Made by a program: the position numbers and the translations under genes. Below the pieces are notes generated by a model that saw nothing but the letters and a program-made list of their open reading frames with translations, was not told the DNA's origin and searched no databases. A stretch of DNA of 64,000 nucleotides from Ichthyophis bannanicus (Eukaryota > Chordata > Amphibia > Gymnophiona > Ichthyophiidae): contig CM066036.1 in assembly GCA_033557465.1 (NCBI GenBank), forward strand, positions 720,949,828 to 721,013,827, read 5' to 3'. This document shows, one piece after another, positions 46,158 through 57,980 of this stretch; position 1 is the stretch's first letter, and every line of letters begins with the position of its first letter.

Positions 46158-46925
46158 TCAGGGTAAACTTTGACCAGCTAACATCTCAGCCCTACCCTGT
46201 GCTCTACAAAGTCTCTCACGCCTCCTTTGTGCTTTCAACTTTCTTACTTTACCAGATGATGGGGTTATGAAATCATCATGAGAGGGTAAATCTCCTAATA
46301 ACTCTGCCTGCTCCCCCTCCTCCTTCTGCTGGCTCTCTAACTTAGCCTGCGAGCGGGTGGATACAAGGCCCCTCTTATTACCCATAGTTTGGCCTTCTGG
46401 AAGCTTAACCATCTTTTTAGCTAGGGACTGAGGACTTCCAAATAAAGGCCCGGGAGCTATTTCCATTATTAAACCTTCTCCCTCCTTCTTTCCTAGCCCT
46501 TTCACTAGTTCCTGCTTAAATCTTGGCCAGTCCTTTCCTAGGACCAAATCAAAGGGTAGCCTAGGCACCACTGCTAATAGGACTTCCTCTTGTTTCCCTA
46601 GGCACTTAACCTTTAGCCTATAGGTGGGATATGATGTTGCAGCACCATGAATGCATCTGATGTGAACTTGGCTTTCAGGGGTTCTAGGCACAAATCTTTC
46701 TTGGGCCTCTATCCTCTTCCAAAGCCTTTTTGACATCATACTCTGGTCTGCCCCAGAGTTTAATAATGCATTTGTGGTAATTCCTTGCACATCAACCATC
46801 AAAAGAAATCCTTCCTTGGGTTGTTTTAAATCCAGACCCATTAAACTAGTGTGTGTCTGGCATCTCTTCTCAAAATGTCCCAATTTTCCACACTTGAAAC
46901 ATTTCTTTCTATTCCACTGTGTCAT
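46158..46925 (-). CDS. Gypsy zinc knuckle and protease, active-site substitution
   Basis: The frame begins with a CX2CX4HX4C knuckle (C9, C12, H17, C22), which belongs to the end of Gag. The protease motif at 54-60 reads LLNSGAD where LLDSGA is expected, so the catalytic Asp is Asn. VLGKDW near 130 is the second conserved protease block. The frame ends in TGA at 46158-46160 and continues in the same frame into the integrase. The TGA may be a decayed CGA or a readthrough site; I favour decay, since the protease site is also damaged. Gag is cut away: an in-frame TAG lies near 47012 at the CR1 junction. Confidence 0.75.
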   Translation of the reverse strand: MTQWNRKKCFKCGKLGHFEKRCQTHTSLMGLDLKQPKEGFLLMVDVQGITTNALLNSGADQSMMSKRLWKRIEAQERFVPRTPESQVHIRCIHGAATSYPTYRLKVKCLGKQEEVLLAVVPRLPFDLVLGKDWPRFKQELVKGLGKKEGEGLIMEIAPGPLFGSPQSLAKKMVKLPEGQTMGNKRGLVSTRSQAKLESQQKEEGEQAELLGDLPSHDDFITPSSGKVRKLKAQRRRERLCRAQGRAEMLAGQSLP

Positions 46926-47012
46926 CTGGTTTGATACAGTACATTCATTTTCAGAAACATTCTTAATTATTCTCTTTTCTGATACAGCACATCTAGCCTC
47001 AGCATCCTGCTA

Positions 47013-48548
47013 TTAGTAATCTGTGAACTATCCTTAAAATCATCTCTAATACCTGAAGATTGGAGGATAGCCAATGTAACACCAATTTTTAAAAAGGGTT
47101 CCAGGGGTGATCCGGGAAACTACAGGCTATTGAGCCTGAAGTCAGTACTGGGAAAAATGGTAGAAACCATCATAAAGAATAAAATTACTCAGCATGTAGA
47201 TAGTCATTGTCTAATGGGAGACAGCCAACATAGCTTTAGACAAGGAAGATTTTGTCCTACTAATCTGTTATGTTTTTTTGAAGGAGTGAATAAACAGGTG
47301 GACAAAGGTGAGTTGGTTGATATAGTGTATCTGGACTTTCAGAAACTTTTGGCAAAACTAAAGAGTCATGGGATAGGAGGCAGTGTACTATTGTGGATCA
47401 GGAACTGGTTAAAAGATAGAAAGCAGAGGGTAGGGCTAAATGGCCAGTTTTCCCAATGGAGAAAGGTGAATAGTGGTGTACCCCAGGGATCTGTGCTGGG
47501 TCCGCTGCTTTTTGACATATTCATAAATGACCTGAAAAGTGGAATAACGAGTGAGGTTATCAAATTTGCAGATGACACAAAACTATTTAAAGTTGTTAAA
47601 ACCCAAGAGGATTGTGGAAAATTGCAAGAGGATCTTGATAATTTGGAAAACTGGGCATCAAAATGGCAGATGAAATTTAATGTGGACAAATGCAAAGTTA
47701 TGCACCTAGGGAAGAACAACCCAAACTATGGTTACACGATGCAAGGTTCCACATTAGGAACCACCACCCAGGAAAAAGATTTAGGCGTCATTGTGGATAC
47801 CATGTTAAAACCCTCGGCCCAGTGTGCAGTGGTGGCCAAGAGAGCAAATAGAATGCTAGATATCATAAGGAAAGGAATGGAAAATAAAACAAAAGATATT
47901 ATAATGCCTCTATATCGTTCCATGGTGAGACTGCACCTTGAATATTGTGTGCAATTCTGGTTGCCGTATCTTAAAAAGGATATAGTGATTTTAGAAAAGG
48001 TTCAGAGAAGAGCCACCAAAATGGTAAAGGGGATGGAAGGATACTCCTATGAAGAAAGGCTAAAAAGGTTAGGGTTCTTTAACCTGGAAAAGATACGGCT
48101 GAGGGGAGATATGATAGAAGTCTATAAATTAATGAACAGAGTGGAATGGGTAAACGTAGATCAATTGTTTACATTATTAGAATATAGAAAGACTAGGGGA
48201 CATGCAATGAAGCTCCAGGGTAAATTATTTAAGACTAATAAAAGAAAAAAAAATTACTCAACGTGTAAACAAACTCTGGAATTTGTTACCGGAGGATGTA
48301 GTAAAGGCTGTTAGTGTAGCTGGGTTTAAAAAAGGTTTGGACAATTCCTGGAGGAAAGGTCCATAAACCATTATTAAGAAGGTACCCAGGATATCAATGC
48401 TTGCCCCAGTACAAGCATTGTGGAACCTATGTCTTTTGGGGAAACTGCTAGGTACGTATGACCTAGATTGGCCACTGTTGGAAACAGAATACTGGGCTTG
48501 ATGGACCTTGGTCTGACCCAGTTTGGCATATCTTATGTTCTTATGTTC
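47013..48548 (+). pseudogene. CR1 LINE 3' part with long RT frame
   Basis: The frame 47130-48314 (394 residues) covers the RT: FRQGRF, GVPQGSVLGPLLF, the FADDTKLF active site near 47570-47590, QMKFNVDKCKVMHLG and EYCVQFWLPYLKKD. A 30-base in-frame gap removes the AFDKVPHQR block that follows DFQ in the copy at 50600. After 48314 the frame shifts and WNLLPEDVVKAV continues in another frame. The 3' end is GACCCAGTTTGGCATATC then TCTTATGT repeated. 5'-truncated, inserted into the gypsy element. Confidence 0.85.
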
Positions 48549-48968
48549 TCTTTGCTTGCCTTTTCAATGCCTTACATCTAACTTTCCAGTGCTTATGTTG
48601 TTTCCAGTTTTCGTAATTTGACACCTTTTTCCATGTCCTGAAAAATGCTTTTTTTGCAACAACAGCTTTTCTGACCTCACCTTTAAACCATGCTGGCAGT
48701 TTTTTGGACTTCCTTCCACTTTTCTAAAAGCGTGGAATATTTTTCAACAACACCCATGCTTGATGTTGATCTTTAATCTTTACAACTGCTCTTTTTAGTT
48801 TTTTTTTTAAACTATTTTCCTTATTTTATCATAGTCTCCCTTTTGAAAGTTAAAAGGAAGTACTGTGGATTTCCTTGCCATCCTTCCTCCATGTATTAAA
48901 TCAAATGATATCATGCTATGGTCACTATTGCCAAGTGGCCGCAACATCCTTATCTCTTGCACCAGATC

Positions 48969-49196
48969 TTATGTTTCACTAAGAATTAGGTACAAAATGG
49001 GTCCCCCTCTGGTTGGTTCATGAACCAGCTGCTTGAAGAAGCAGTTATTTATTTCATCTAGAAACTTTATCTCTCTAGCATGTCCTGCTGTGACACTGAC
49101 CCAGTCAATACTGGGGTAAATGAAATCACCTATTATTATTACTGTGCTGTAACGTTTGTTAGCTTCCTTGATTTCTTTGAGCATTTCATCATCCAT
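48969..49196 (-). pseudogene. CR1 endonuclease fragment (inverted segment)
   Basis: 75 codons with IIIGDFIYPSIDW and VHEPTRGGPILYLIL, the C-terminal blocks of the APE-type endonuclease of CR1. Part of the twin-primed copy. Confidence 0.75.
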
Positions 49197-50955
49197 TTGT
49201 TCATTCTAGCTAGGTAGTCAATAATTGACACACCCCCCCCCCCCCTTCAGCTTCCCCTACCCCTTTTTACATGGAATTTCAAACCATAGAGATTCTACAG
49301 TGAATTTCTTTACCTGCAAAACTTTAATCCTGTGTGACTCAATGCCCTCTCTAACATAGAGTGCAACCCCTCCACCAATTTGATCTGCTCAATCTTTATG
49401 ATATAGTTTGTATCCAGGTATTATAGTGTCCCACTGGTTGTCCTCCTTCAACCATGTCTTTGAGATACCAATCATATCTAACCTTCCATTTAGTGCTATA
49501 TATTCTAACTTCTAACTCTCCCATCTTATTTTTTAGACTTCTAGAATTTGCATATAAGCATTATAGAGGCTGTATTTTATTCATATTAATCTGATTATCA
49601 GTAGGCAGGGGTAATTAGGAAGCTTTAAGCTCTGTCTTCTCTGTACTTAAGGGCATTTGAGTTATTTTTTTTCTTTATTGCAACCTCTCTGTTGAGATGT
49701 CCTAACTTCAATCTTTTGCTTGTATCCTTCAAGGACACATTGTTCTGAACCATGCATTCTTGGGTAGTGACGGCTTTCCCCTATTATCTAGATTAAAAGC
49801 TGCCGTATCTCCTTTTTAAAGATTAATGACAGCAGCCTGGAAATAAGCACAAGCACTTGCAAGTTAAATGTAAGGCAATGATAAGGCAGGCAAAAGGAGA
49901 ATTTGAGAAGAAGCTTGCTGCGGAAGCAAAAACGCGTAATAAAGACTTTTTCAAGTACATTTGCAACAAAAACCTGTGAGAGAGTCAGTTGGTCCATTAA
50001 ATGATAGAGGGGTTAAAGAGGCACTAAGAGGCAACAAGGCAATAGCGGAGAGACTGAATGAATTCTTTGCTTCGGTCTTTACTGAGGAAGATGTAGGGAT
50101 GTTACCCATGACTGAAGTGGTATTTAAAGGTGCAGAAGAATTGAAGGAAATATCGATACATCGGGAAGATGTATTACAACTATTAAATAAACTGAAGTGT
50201 AGCAAATAACATGGGCCGGATGATATACATCCAAGGATGTTGAAAGAACTGAAATATGAGATTGCAGACCTGCTATTAGTAATCTGTGAACTATCATTAA
50301 AATAATCTGTAATACCTGAAGATTGGAGGATCACCAATGTAACACCAATTTTTAAAAAGGATTCCAGGGGTGATCCGGGAAACTACAGACTGGTGAGCCT
50401 GAAGTCAGTACTGGGAAAAATGGTAGAAACCATCATAAAGAATAAAATTACTCAGCATGTAGATAGTCATGTCTTAATGGGAGATAGCCAACATGGCTTT
50501 TGACAAGGAAGATATTGTCTTACTAATCTGTTATGTTTTTTTGAAGGTGTGAATAAACAGGTAGACAAAGGTGAGTCGGTAGATATAGTGTATTTGGACT
50601 TTCAGAGAGCCTTTGACAAGGTCCCTCATCAGAGACTTTTGGCAAACCTAAAGAGTCATGGGATAGGAGGCAGTGTACTATTCTGGATCAGGAACTGGTT
50701 AAAAGATAGATAGATAGCAGAGGGTAGGGCTAAATGGCCAATTTTCCCAATGGAGAAAGGTGAATAATGGTGTACCCCAGGGATCTGTGCTGGGTCTGCT
50801 GCTTTTTGACATATTCAAAAATGACCTGGAAAAGGGAATAACGAGTGAGGTTATCAAATTTGCAGATGACACAAAACTATTTAAAATTGTTAAAACCCAA
50901 GAGGATTGTGGAAAATAGCAAGAGGATCATGATAAATTGGAAGACTGGGCATCAA

Positions 50956-51189
50956 GTGACCCACTCATGAACACACCATGCCGTTCTTGATATTATTTAG
51001 ACTCTATTCTGTTCTATGTAATTATCTCATGTATATAGTTTACCCCGGTTCTCCAAGTTTGTTCTCCTGTTCGATGTAAACCAAACAGCTTGTTGTTATG
51101 GTCTTTATGTTATAATGTAAACCGCGCTGATGCCGAATAGTGCGGTATATAAGAACTTGTAATAAATAAATAAATAATAAATAAATAAA
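50956..51189 (+). mobile_element. L2-type LINE tail inserted in CR1
   Basis: Ends with CCGCGCTGATGCCGAATAG and an AAATA-rich tail identical in kind to that at 19980-20054. ATCAA flanks both ends (50951-50955, 51190-51194). The surrounding CR1 sequence continues across it. Confidence 0.8.
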
Positions 51190-51965
51190 ATCAAAATGAC
51201 AGATGAAATTTAATGTGGACAAGTGCTAAGTTATGCACCTAGGGAAGAACAATCCAAACTATGGTTACACGATGCAAGGTTCCACATTAGGAACCACCAC
51301 CCAGGAAAAAAGATGTAGGCGTCATTGTAGATAACATGTTAAAACCCTTGGCCCAGTGTGCAGCAGCTGCCAAGAGAGCAAATAGAATGCTAGGCATCAT
51401 AAGGAAAGGAATGGAAAATAAAACAAAGGATATTATAATGCCTCTATATCGTTCCATGGTGAGTCCGCACCTTGAATATTGTGTGCAATTCTGGTCGCCA
51501 TATCTTAAAACGGATATAGCATTATTAGAAAAAGGTTCAGAGAAGAGCCCCCAAAATGGTAAAGGGGATGGAAGGATACCCCTATTAAGAAAGGCTAAAA
51601 CGTTTAGTGCTCCTTAACCTGGAAAAGAGACGGCTGAGGGGAGATATGATAGAAGTCTATAAATTAATGAACGGAGTGGAATGGGTAAATGTAGATCAAT
51701 TGTTTACGTTATCAGAATATAGAAAGACTAGGGGACATGCAATGAAGCTACAGGGTAAACTATTTAAGACTAATAAAAGAAAATATTTTTTCACTCAACG
51801 TGTAATCAAACTCTAGAATTTGTTACCGGAGGATGTAGTAAAGGCTGTTAGTGTAGTTGGGTTAACAAAGGTTTGGACTAGTTCCTGGAGAAAGTTCACT
51901 GTTGGAAACAGGATACTGGACTTGATGGACCTTGGTCTGACCCAGTATAGCATATCTTATGTTCG

Positions 51966-53195
51966 AACGTTCAGCCTGGTTCTATCCTGGTTACGGTAAA
52001 GCCAATCCCTTTAGAAACCCTTCCTTTTCAGCAGTTCCTAACAAATCCCAAACACTCTTTCTTGCACTATCGTCTTATGCATTCATTGAGACTCAGGAGC
52101 TTTGCCTGCTTTATGAGCCCTGCGCTTGGAACGGGAAATATTTTGGAAATGCTACCCTGGAAAATCTGCATTTAAACTTCCTCCCTAAAAACCTAAATTT
52201 GGCCTACAGAACCTCCCTACCACATTTTCCTATGCCATTGATACCGGCATGTACCAAGATATCAGACTCCTCCCCAGCACTATATAAGACCTTGTCTAGG
52301 TGGTGTGTGAGGTACGCTACCTTCACACAAGGCAGGCATATTACCAGGCGATCCTCACGTCTACCAGCCACCCAGCTATCTACATGCCTCATTATCAAAT
52401 CACCAACTATAACGGCCATCCTGACCTTTCCTTAATGGACACATGGCCCTGGAGAAACCTCCTTGGTGTGAGAAGGTTTTACATCACCTGAAGTAGAGGT
52501 CCTAGCTACAGGATCAATTTCTGCCACACCAGGTTGATGCTCTCCTGTCACGTGACCTCTCTCCTCCATGGCAACAGGAATGCTGCCAAACTGGAGGCGG
52601 GAGTTCAGGACTACATCCCTATAGGTCTCATCTACATACCTCTATGTCTTCCTTATGTCCTCCAAGTCTACTACTGTAGCCTCCAGAGATCAGACTCATT
52701 CCCTGAGAACAAAGAGTTACTTGCACCTAGTGCACACGTAAGACCCCTCACCAACTGGGAGAAAATCCTACATTTGACACTCAATGCAAAAGATTGGAAA
52801 GGCCCCATCTCACTGCTGGACTGCTGTCTGCATCTTAGTTTTAAGGTTGTGTTTAGATATTTAAGTTGTTTACATACATCTATACCTAATTCATTTAATG
52901 GACTTTGTTTATCTCAAGATTAATTATTCTCAGGTCCTTAATGTATGCCCGATGAGCATAAACAGCTGCACCTCAGAGTTACTATAGCATCTCCTTCCAT
53001 TTAATTGGTTTAAGCATCTATAAAGTTATGATTATCCCAGGGGTGGGTGGGAGTCATGGAGGGAGAGAGGGAGGGAAATAAGACTTATTAAAAGCTGACT
53101 GCTTCATAGTGCCCTGTCCTGTGCCTTCTAAGGTAATCTGTGACCAATTTCTTGGGTGATTCAAACAGCCCTTGATTTGATAGAGGGAGTCTTTC
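51966..53195 (-). pseudogene. CR1 ORF1 fragment with esterase-like motifs, then unassigned sequence
   Basis: Minus frame 52204-52419 has VIVGDLIMRHVD, VICLPCVKVAYLTHHLD and ILVHAGINGIGK. This is the pattern of the SGNH esterase domain in CR1 ORF1, where the equivalent motifs are GDSxxR and HVGTND; here the Ser and Asp positions are changed. 52430-52930 continues with coiled-coil-like remains on the minus strand. 52930-53195 shows nothing recognised. Confidence 0.65.
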
Positions 53196-53262
53196 AAAGG
53201 GGGATGTTTACTAAACTGCTGTAATGTGATTCGCGTTAGGATCCGCGGTAGAAGCAGAAATC

Positions 53263-53281
53263 CCATATAAGGACATGGGCG
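53263..53281 (+). promoter_or_regulatory. Subterminal CArG/TATA-like motif (copy F)
   Basis: CCATATAAGG, then ATGGGCGG with one mismatch to GTGGGCG, 64 bp from the left end. Confidence 0.42.
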
Positions 53282-53399
53282 GTACATCATTACCGATAAC
53301 GCGCGTTACAAGGTGCCATAAATTAACGAGCGCTACATGGCACGTTACCGTGTGTTAATCTTAAGAAGGCACGCAGGCACATAAGCACAGCAACAGAGC

Positions 53400-53465
53400 A
53401 GTAGCACGATGGTTACTACACTGACTGATGGTACAGGGGTCATGGGTTCGACTCCCCAGTGGGCC
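53400..53465 (+). repeat. tRNA-like module (copy F, first)
   Basis: GTAGCACGATGGTTACTAC A-box region and GGGTTCGACTCCCC, an exact B-box consensus. Best plus-strand candidate for a live pol III promoter in the window. Confidence 0.62.
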
Positions 53466-53569
53466 TAATGTATAAGGCTGGCTGAGGCATCACCCTTTAC
53501 ATTTAAGTAGTGATTGTTGAGGCATTTGACCTGTATTTTAATTAGTGCTGCCAGCAAACACACCCTCAC

Positions 53570-53690
53570 GGTGGCATAACCTAAGGTGCCGCATAAGGCA
53601 CCCCATAACGCACTCCATAGGGCACATTATAAAGTGTACTGTCCGCCAAGGCACCCTATAATGTTCCCTATAGGACACCTTATAAGGCTG
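53570..53690. repeat. Palindromic tract (copy F)
   Basis: AAGGTGCCGCATAAGGCACC at 53582-53601 and CACCTTATAAGG near 53676. Confidence 0.6.
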
Positions 53691-55352
53691 TGAACAAAGT
53701 CCTGGCTGGCTGCAGAAGGACTGCACGTCACCACACAAACTGTCTGCTGTGGTTACCAGGATAGGGTTAACCCACCCGTACCCATGATGCACTGCACATG
53801 CAAATCAGCAGTCGACAGATGGGCACAAGATGGGGTATGCACCCCCACAGCACCTTGGCCTGGTAGGGGGAACAGACCGTGTGTGGTACTGGCACAGAGT
53901 AGCCACAGACAGTCACATTGTGCGGGTACTGTGCTCACCCTGAGGTTGAGGTGGGGCGCCCAGCACCAGGTCCACAGCACCTTTCATGGCTGAAATATGC
54001 CATGCTGCAGGTCCCCATCAGTGTGTGATAGGTAGTTCCTTTAGACACACCTAGGATACATCTGTATCCTTTTGTATTTCTCAGTCATGTCCAGCCCTTA
54101 TGGGCGATGATGCACCCAGACTAGTGCATGTCCTGTGTTGGTGCCATTTTTACCTACTGTAGGGGAGGGGGGGGAGGTGTTTGGATCCATAGGCAGATTA
54201 TGTACCACCACACAACAAACCCTCTGGGGCTCAAGGTGGAAAACAGGATCACCCACCAATAGATCCACATTCTACCTCCCTGCAATGGTAGCAGTAGAGG
54301 GGACCATCAACCCCAGTCCTGCTGGGGAACAGACAGAGCGGTACACATCCATAATGCAATAGCAGACAGACAGTAGGCCTGGAAATGCTCAGCTCAGCTG
54401 CCGCTGCCCCCCCCCCCTCTTATCTGACATTCTCCAGCAGCAAGCCTCCAGCTGCTGCACCCTGCAAGGTGTTCCAGCAAGACACATATTAGCTGCAGAC
54501 AGTCTGCCAGCTAGTCCATAGTGCATGGTCCTGGAGGAGATGCATGTACCCAGAACGGGGATGTCAGCATACACACCAAGCAGAGAAGTCAGTGATTAGG
54601 CCCCAAAAGAAAACCCATAAATATCACATGAGAAAAATGCTATACAGCACTATGGGGCAACCTAGCCATGCCATGGTCACTGCTCAGTCAGGGTGAGAGT
54701 GACCTCCCAGCAGGACATGCTGTGGCCACCCTGTCCATGCAGGTGGTGGCCGGGCACTACAATGTCCGAGCCATTGCCCTATGCCCTGTGTAGATGCATC
54801 CAGGCCAGGCCACCCTATCCAGGCTATTCTCACGGTACATGCTCCTCATTATGCACATTGGCAGGCCAATACTGGCAACAGTGCTAGCAGTGTGGGCTGT
54901 GGAGGGCGTTGGCAGCCACCTCACACTGGATAGATAGACACACACTTCCCACACCTATGCCAGCAGTGTGCAACTATAGAGGTGTTTGGCAGCCCAGGCC
55001 ACCACACCAGTCCTGGGCACAGTGCAGGCATGGCTATGGTATGCAATACTGTTGGGGTCACTCTGTCAGACTCAAGACCTGAGGCACACTCCACAGACAT
55101 CAGAAAGGTTGCTATGATGCAGCTCAATCAGCGAATTGAGCTTAACTTAGGAATTGCTATCTGCCAGTGATCATAGCAACCTTTTGATAGCTGTGTACCG
55201 TATTCCCAAGTTTATGGTGGCATTGCTAAGGTATGCAAGTGCTAGTATTGGGAGATGCACACAGGGCCCATCATCCTGCCTCTCCAGGATGCATTGGATA
55301 ATGGAGCCTGTGGGTGCGGGTGTGTCTGCCCTTATTGGCTGCTGCTTTACGG

Positions 55353-55545
55353 CAGAGGTTCCCAACTCCAGTCCTGCGGTGCCAAACACTGTTCGGGTTT
55401 TCATGCTGTCCCTCATGAATATGCATGCGATACATCTGCATATCATGGGGGTGGCGCATAGAAATGCAGCACAGGCATCTTTATAAGAGGCAGCATGGAA
55501 CCGGAATGGTGTTTGGCCCTCCAGGACTGCATTTGGGAGACCCTG
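55353..55545. mobile_element. 193-bp hAT-like MITE inside copy F
   Basis: CAGAGGTTCCCAACTCC to GGGAGACCCTG. The flanking 8-mers have drifted (CTTTACGG and CTCTAGGT). Confidence 0.75.
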
Positions 55546-55692
55546 CTCTAGGTAATGCACATGTTTATGGTGTCTGTGCTCTGTAGGGTAAAATGTAGGT
55601 GTCTTGGGCATGTTTACGTCATCTGCAATAAAGGTGCTGTCTGTATTGGCACGTTGTAGTAGTGGGTAAAATATGGGGACTGGGTTGGCAGG

Positions 55693-55772
55693 AACCACAG
55701 CTGGGACTTGAACCTGTGATCTTCTGCTTCTGAATACACTGGTTTTGTGCACTGCACCACCTTGTTGTCACA
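55693..55772 (-). repeat. tRNA-like module (copy F, second)
   Basis: Minus strand: GGTGGTGCAGTGCAC and AGGTTCAAGTCCC. Confidence 0.55.
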
Positions 55773-56669
55773 GTGTCAGTACATTCCCTGGTGATACCAT
55801 GACTGTTCATCAGACAGGGCCTGTCTGTTGCAGTATATGGCACCCACCTACACAGGGCTAGGCCACGGTCTGCTCTGGGCAGCTGCCACTGCCCCTTCCA
55901 CCACCAGTATCCCTCTGCCACCATGCTGACATGCCCTTCTGCTGGTGGTGCTGGTGGTGCGCAGTCTCAGGCTATCCAGTGTGCAGGTAGGCGGCTGCCT
56001 ATGGTGCGGGTTCTGGGGTAGGGGTGCCTGCATAGACGTCCACGCTCCCCCAATGTTCCATTCCATTGGGGGTATCTGTTGGGTACTATCCCCTGTGACA
56101 CTGTGGGAAACACACTCGTGCCCATGTTGGGCCTTCAGCAGTTGCTGTCTGGCTGCTCTGCTGTTTCAGCATTCGTATGGGCCACCTAGGCATCACTCTA
56201 GTCTGCACTGTGGCCCAGCTGCACCACAGCATGTGCCGCCTGCGGCCCTCTGTATCCCCTTTTCCGGCATCTGTGCATGCCATGGAAACCCTGTCCGATG
56301 GAGGCTAAAACCCTGAACAGCGCTATTTCACTGTGGGCTCATTCACCTTGTATGGGGACGGAGCATAGACCCTTCCACGAGTAATATCTTTTTTGTGGAG
56401 TTTTCCTGGGGGGAGGGGTTGATGTTTCCCATTAATATCACTATTGGCCAGCTTGGTTATGTTTTTTTTCCAGTTTGTTGGGTTTATTTTCAATGTTTCT
56501 GTGCCCTTTTGTTCTGGGCACGTGTATCACACTTATCACTTTTTGTAGGTTTCCCTGCCTATGCTGTACATTGCTGACACTGAAATGGTTTCTCTCCCCT
56601 GCAAATGTGCATCTAACGGCAGGTTTTCAATCGTGTTAGGATTCAGCTCTTCAGATCAGCGCATTAGTG

Positions 56670-56815
56670 TGAAGGGAGCATCTCCCCACCCACTCTCCGC
56701 CCACTGACTCCTTCTCTCCGCCCTCTCTCCACCTTCTGCGGTGTTTTACCGCGCCGCGGAACTTTACGATCGTTAATTTAGGTTAACGCGCGTTATGTAA
56801 CATTACCGCAGTTTA
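56670..56815. repeat. 3' subterminal region of copy F
   Basis: CATCTCCCCACCCACTCTCC and CTCTCCGCCCTCTCTCC, then ACGATCGTTAA and GTTAACGCGCGTTA palindromes. Confidence 0.58.
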
Positions 56816-56831
56816 GTAAACATACCCCAAA

Positions 56832-57458
56832 ATGTCCCTTTGATCTGTTACTTGGCTTTAACATCTATTTAAAACAATTTCATAGGTCTCTTAATCCCTA
56901 GCTACAAGGCCTCTTTGTAAAGGTCTCTAGAAACAATTTATTACTCAAAGAATAATGACCCTGTTATGCTAAGTTATACTCTGATTTGACTTAATTTAAA
57001 ACTCTTTGCTGATACTAGGTCCTGACTGAGTATTAAATTTAAACTAGCAGCTCTCTGCTGGGTTTTAAACTGAAAGCTACTTGTTAAGTCCTTCAAGACT
57101 CTCTACTCACTCCTTCCTTGCTTCCATACCATCATCCAAAATTTCACTGACTGACCTGGGTCTCTCCTATGCTTTGCAAGAGATGGGGAAGAGGATTCCC
57201 AAAACATCCGGTGCCATTTTGAAGGGCACAGAAATTCCTACTGCCCAACAGATAGACTTGAGGGGCCCTGCTACTAAGGGGATCTGGGAATAAGGATGAG
57301 AAATAGGAGGTAACAATGAAGGGGTTGTCTTTTTTTTTTGTGCATTTTTTTGTTTTTGCATTTTGGGTGGATATAGATTTATTAGCCCAGGGCATGATTT
57401 AACTATGGATGTGTTTTGGGGGAGAGATAACTAGTATGAGGCCTGAAGGGATTTCATT
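56832..57458. other. Non-coding stretch
   Basis: Short ORFs only, on both strands of 57081-57395. No repeat or gene recognised. Confidence 0.5.
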
Positions 57459-57702
57459 TAGGAGGGGTATTTATTTATTTATTTATTTATTTTTTTAAGT
57501 TTAAATTTCATTTATTGAGAAATTTCAAGGAAAATACAGACACTCTGATAGTTACTGATAACACTACACAGCAAAAGTAAAAATACACACAGTAAAGCAT
57601 CCATATGAAAGTCCACATCAAGAGGAGTGTACAAGAGAGAGGAAGCCAACTCAAAATTTTTTTTTTAAACTCTTTTTTTTTAACAATCCACTACTGAATC
57701 AA

Positions 57703-57980
57703 TCAAACATTTAAGGTAATCGGTGGACCCTTAGATTGGAGAAAAGACTCCAATGCCGAGGTCTCCAGAAAAACATACTTGGTGCTCTGATAGGTAACTA
57801 AACACTTACATGGAAACTTAAGAAAAAACGTGGCACCAAGTGCCAAAACGCATGGCCTTAACATCAAAAAAGCCCAACGCTTTAGTTGAGTTTTCCTGGA
57901 GACATCGGGAAAGATATTCACCCTCCCCCCACAGAAAGTGGATGTCTTATGAAGAAAATATAAACGCATCACAGCATTTT
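57703..57980 (-). pseudogene. Tx1/L1-type ORF1, C-terminal part
   Basis: VNIFPDVSRKTQLKR and LVTYQSTKYVFLET are typical of the C-terminal domain of L1-type ORF1 RNA-binding proteins. The stop at 57703 is followed by 3' UTR. The frame is open. Confidence 0.75.

Larger units (their letters stand above)
48549..51965. mobile_element. CR1 copy with inverted 5' segment (twin priming)
   Basis: 48549-49790 is CR1 read on the minus strand: endonuclease end in 48969-49196 (VIIIGDFIYPSIDW, FFKQLVHEPTRGG), then an AWFKGEVRK-like stretch toward 48549. 49800-51965 is CR1 on the plus strand and begins at the codons where the minus part stops (RQAK then GEFEKKL). That is the arrangement expected from twin priming. 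RT motifs follow (GVPQGSVLG near 50770, FADDTKLF near 50860) with stops. An L2-type tail is inserted at 50956-51189. The end is GACCCAGTATAGCATATC then TTATGTTC. No long target duplication visible. Confidence 0.7.
53199..56828 (+). mobile_element. Long non-coding TIR element, copy F
   Basis: Ends are GGGGGATGTTTACTAAACTG and CAGTTTAGTAAACATACCCC. Flanks are AAA on both sides (53196-53198, 56829-56831), which departs from the TWA rule. Length 3630 bp. It has a plus-strand tRNA-like module with an exact B box, a palindromic tract, the hAT MITE, a reverse module, the C-rich stretch and GTTAACGCGCGTTA palindromes. No coding region recognised. Confidence 0.82.

Noticed and set aside
53400..53465. 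Functional tRNA gene
   Set aside because: A and B boxes are present, but no consistent acceptor stem, anticodon arm or terminator; the unit recurs within a transposon family.
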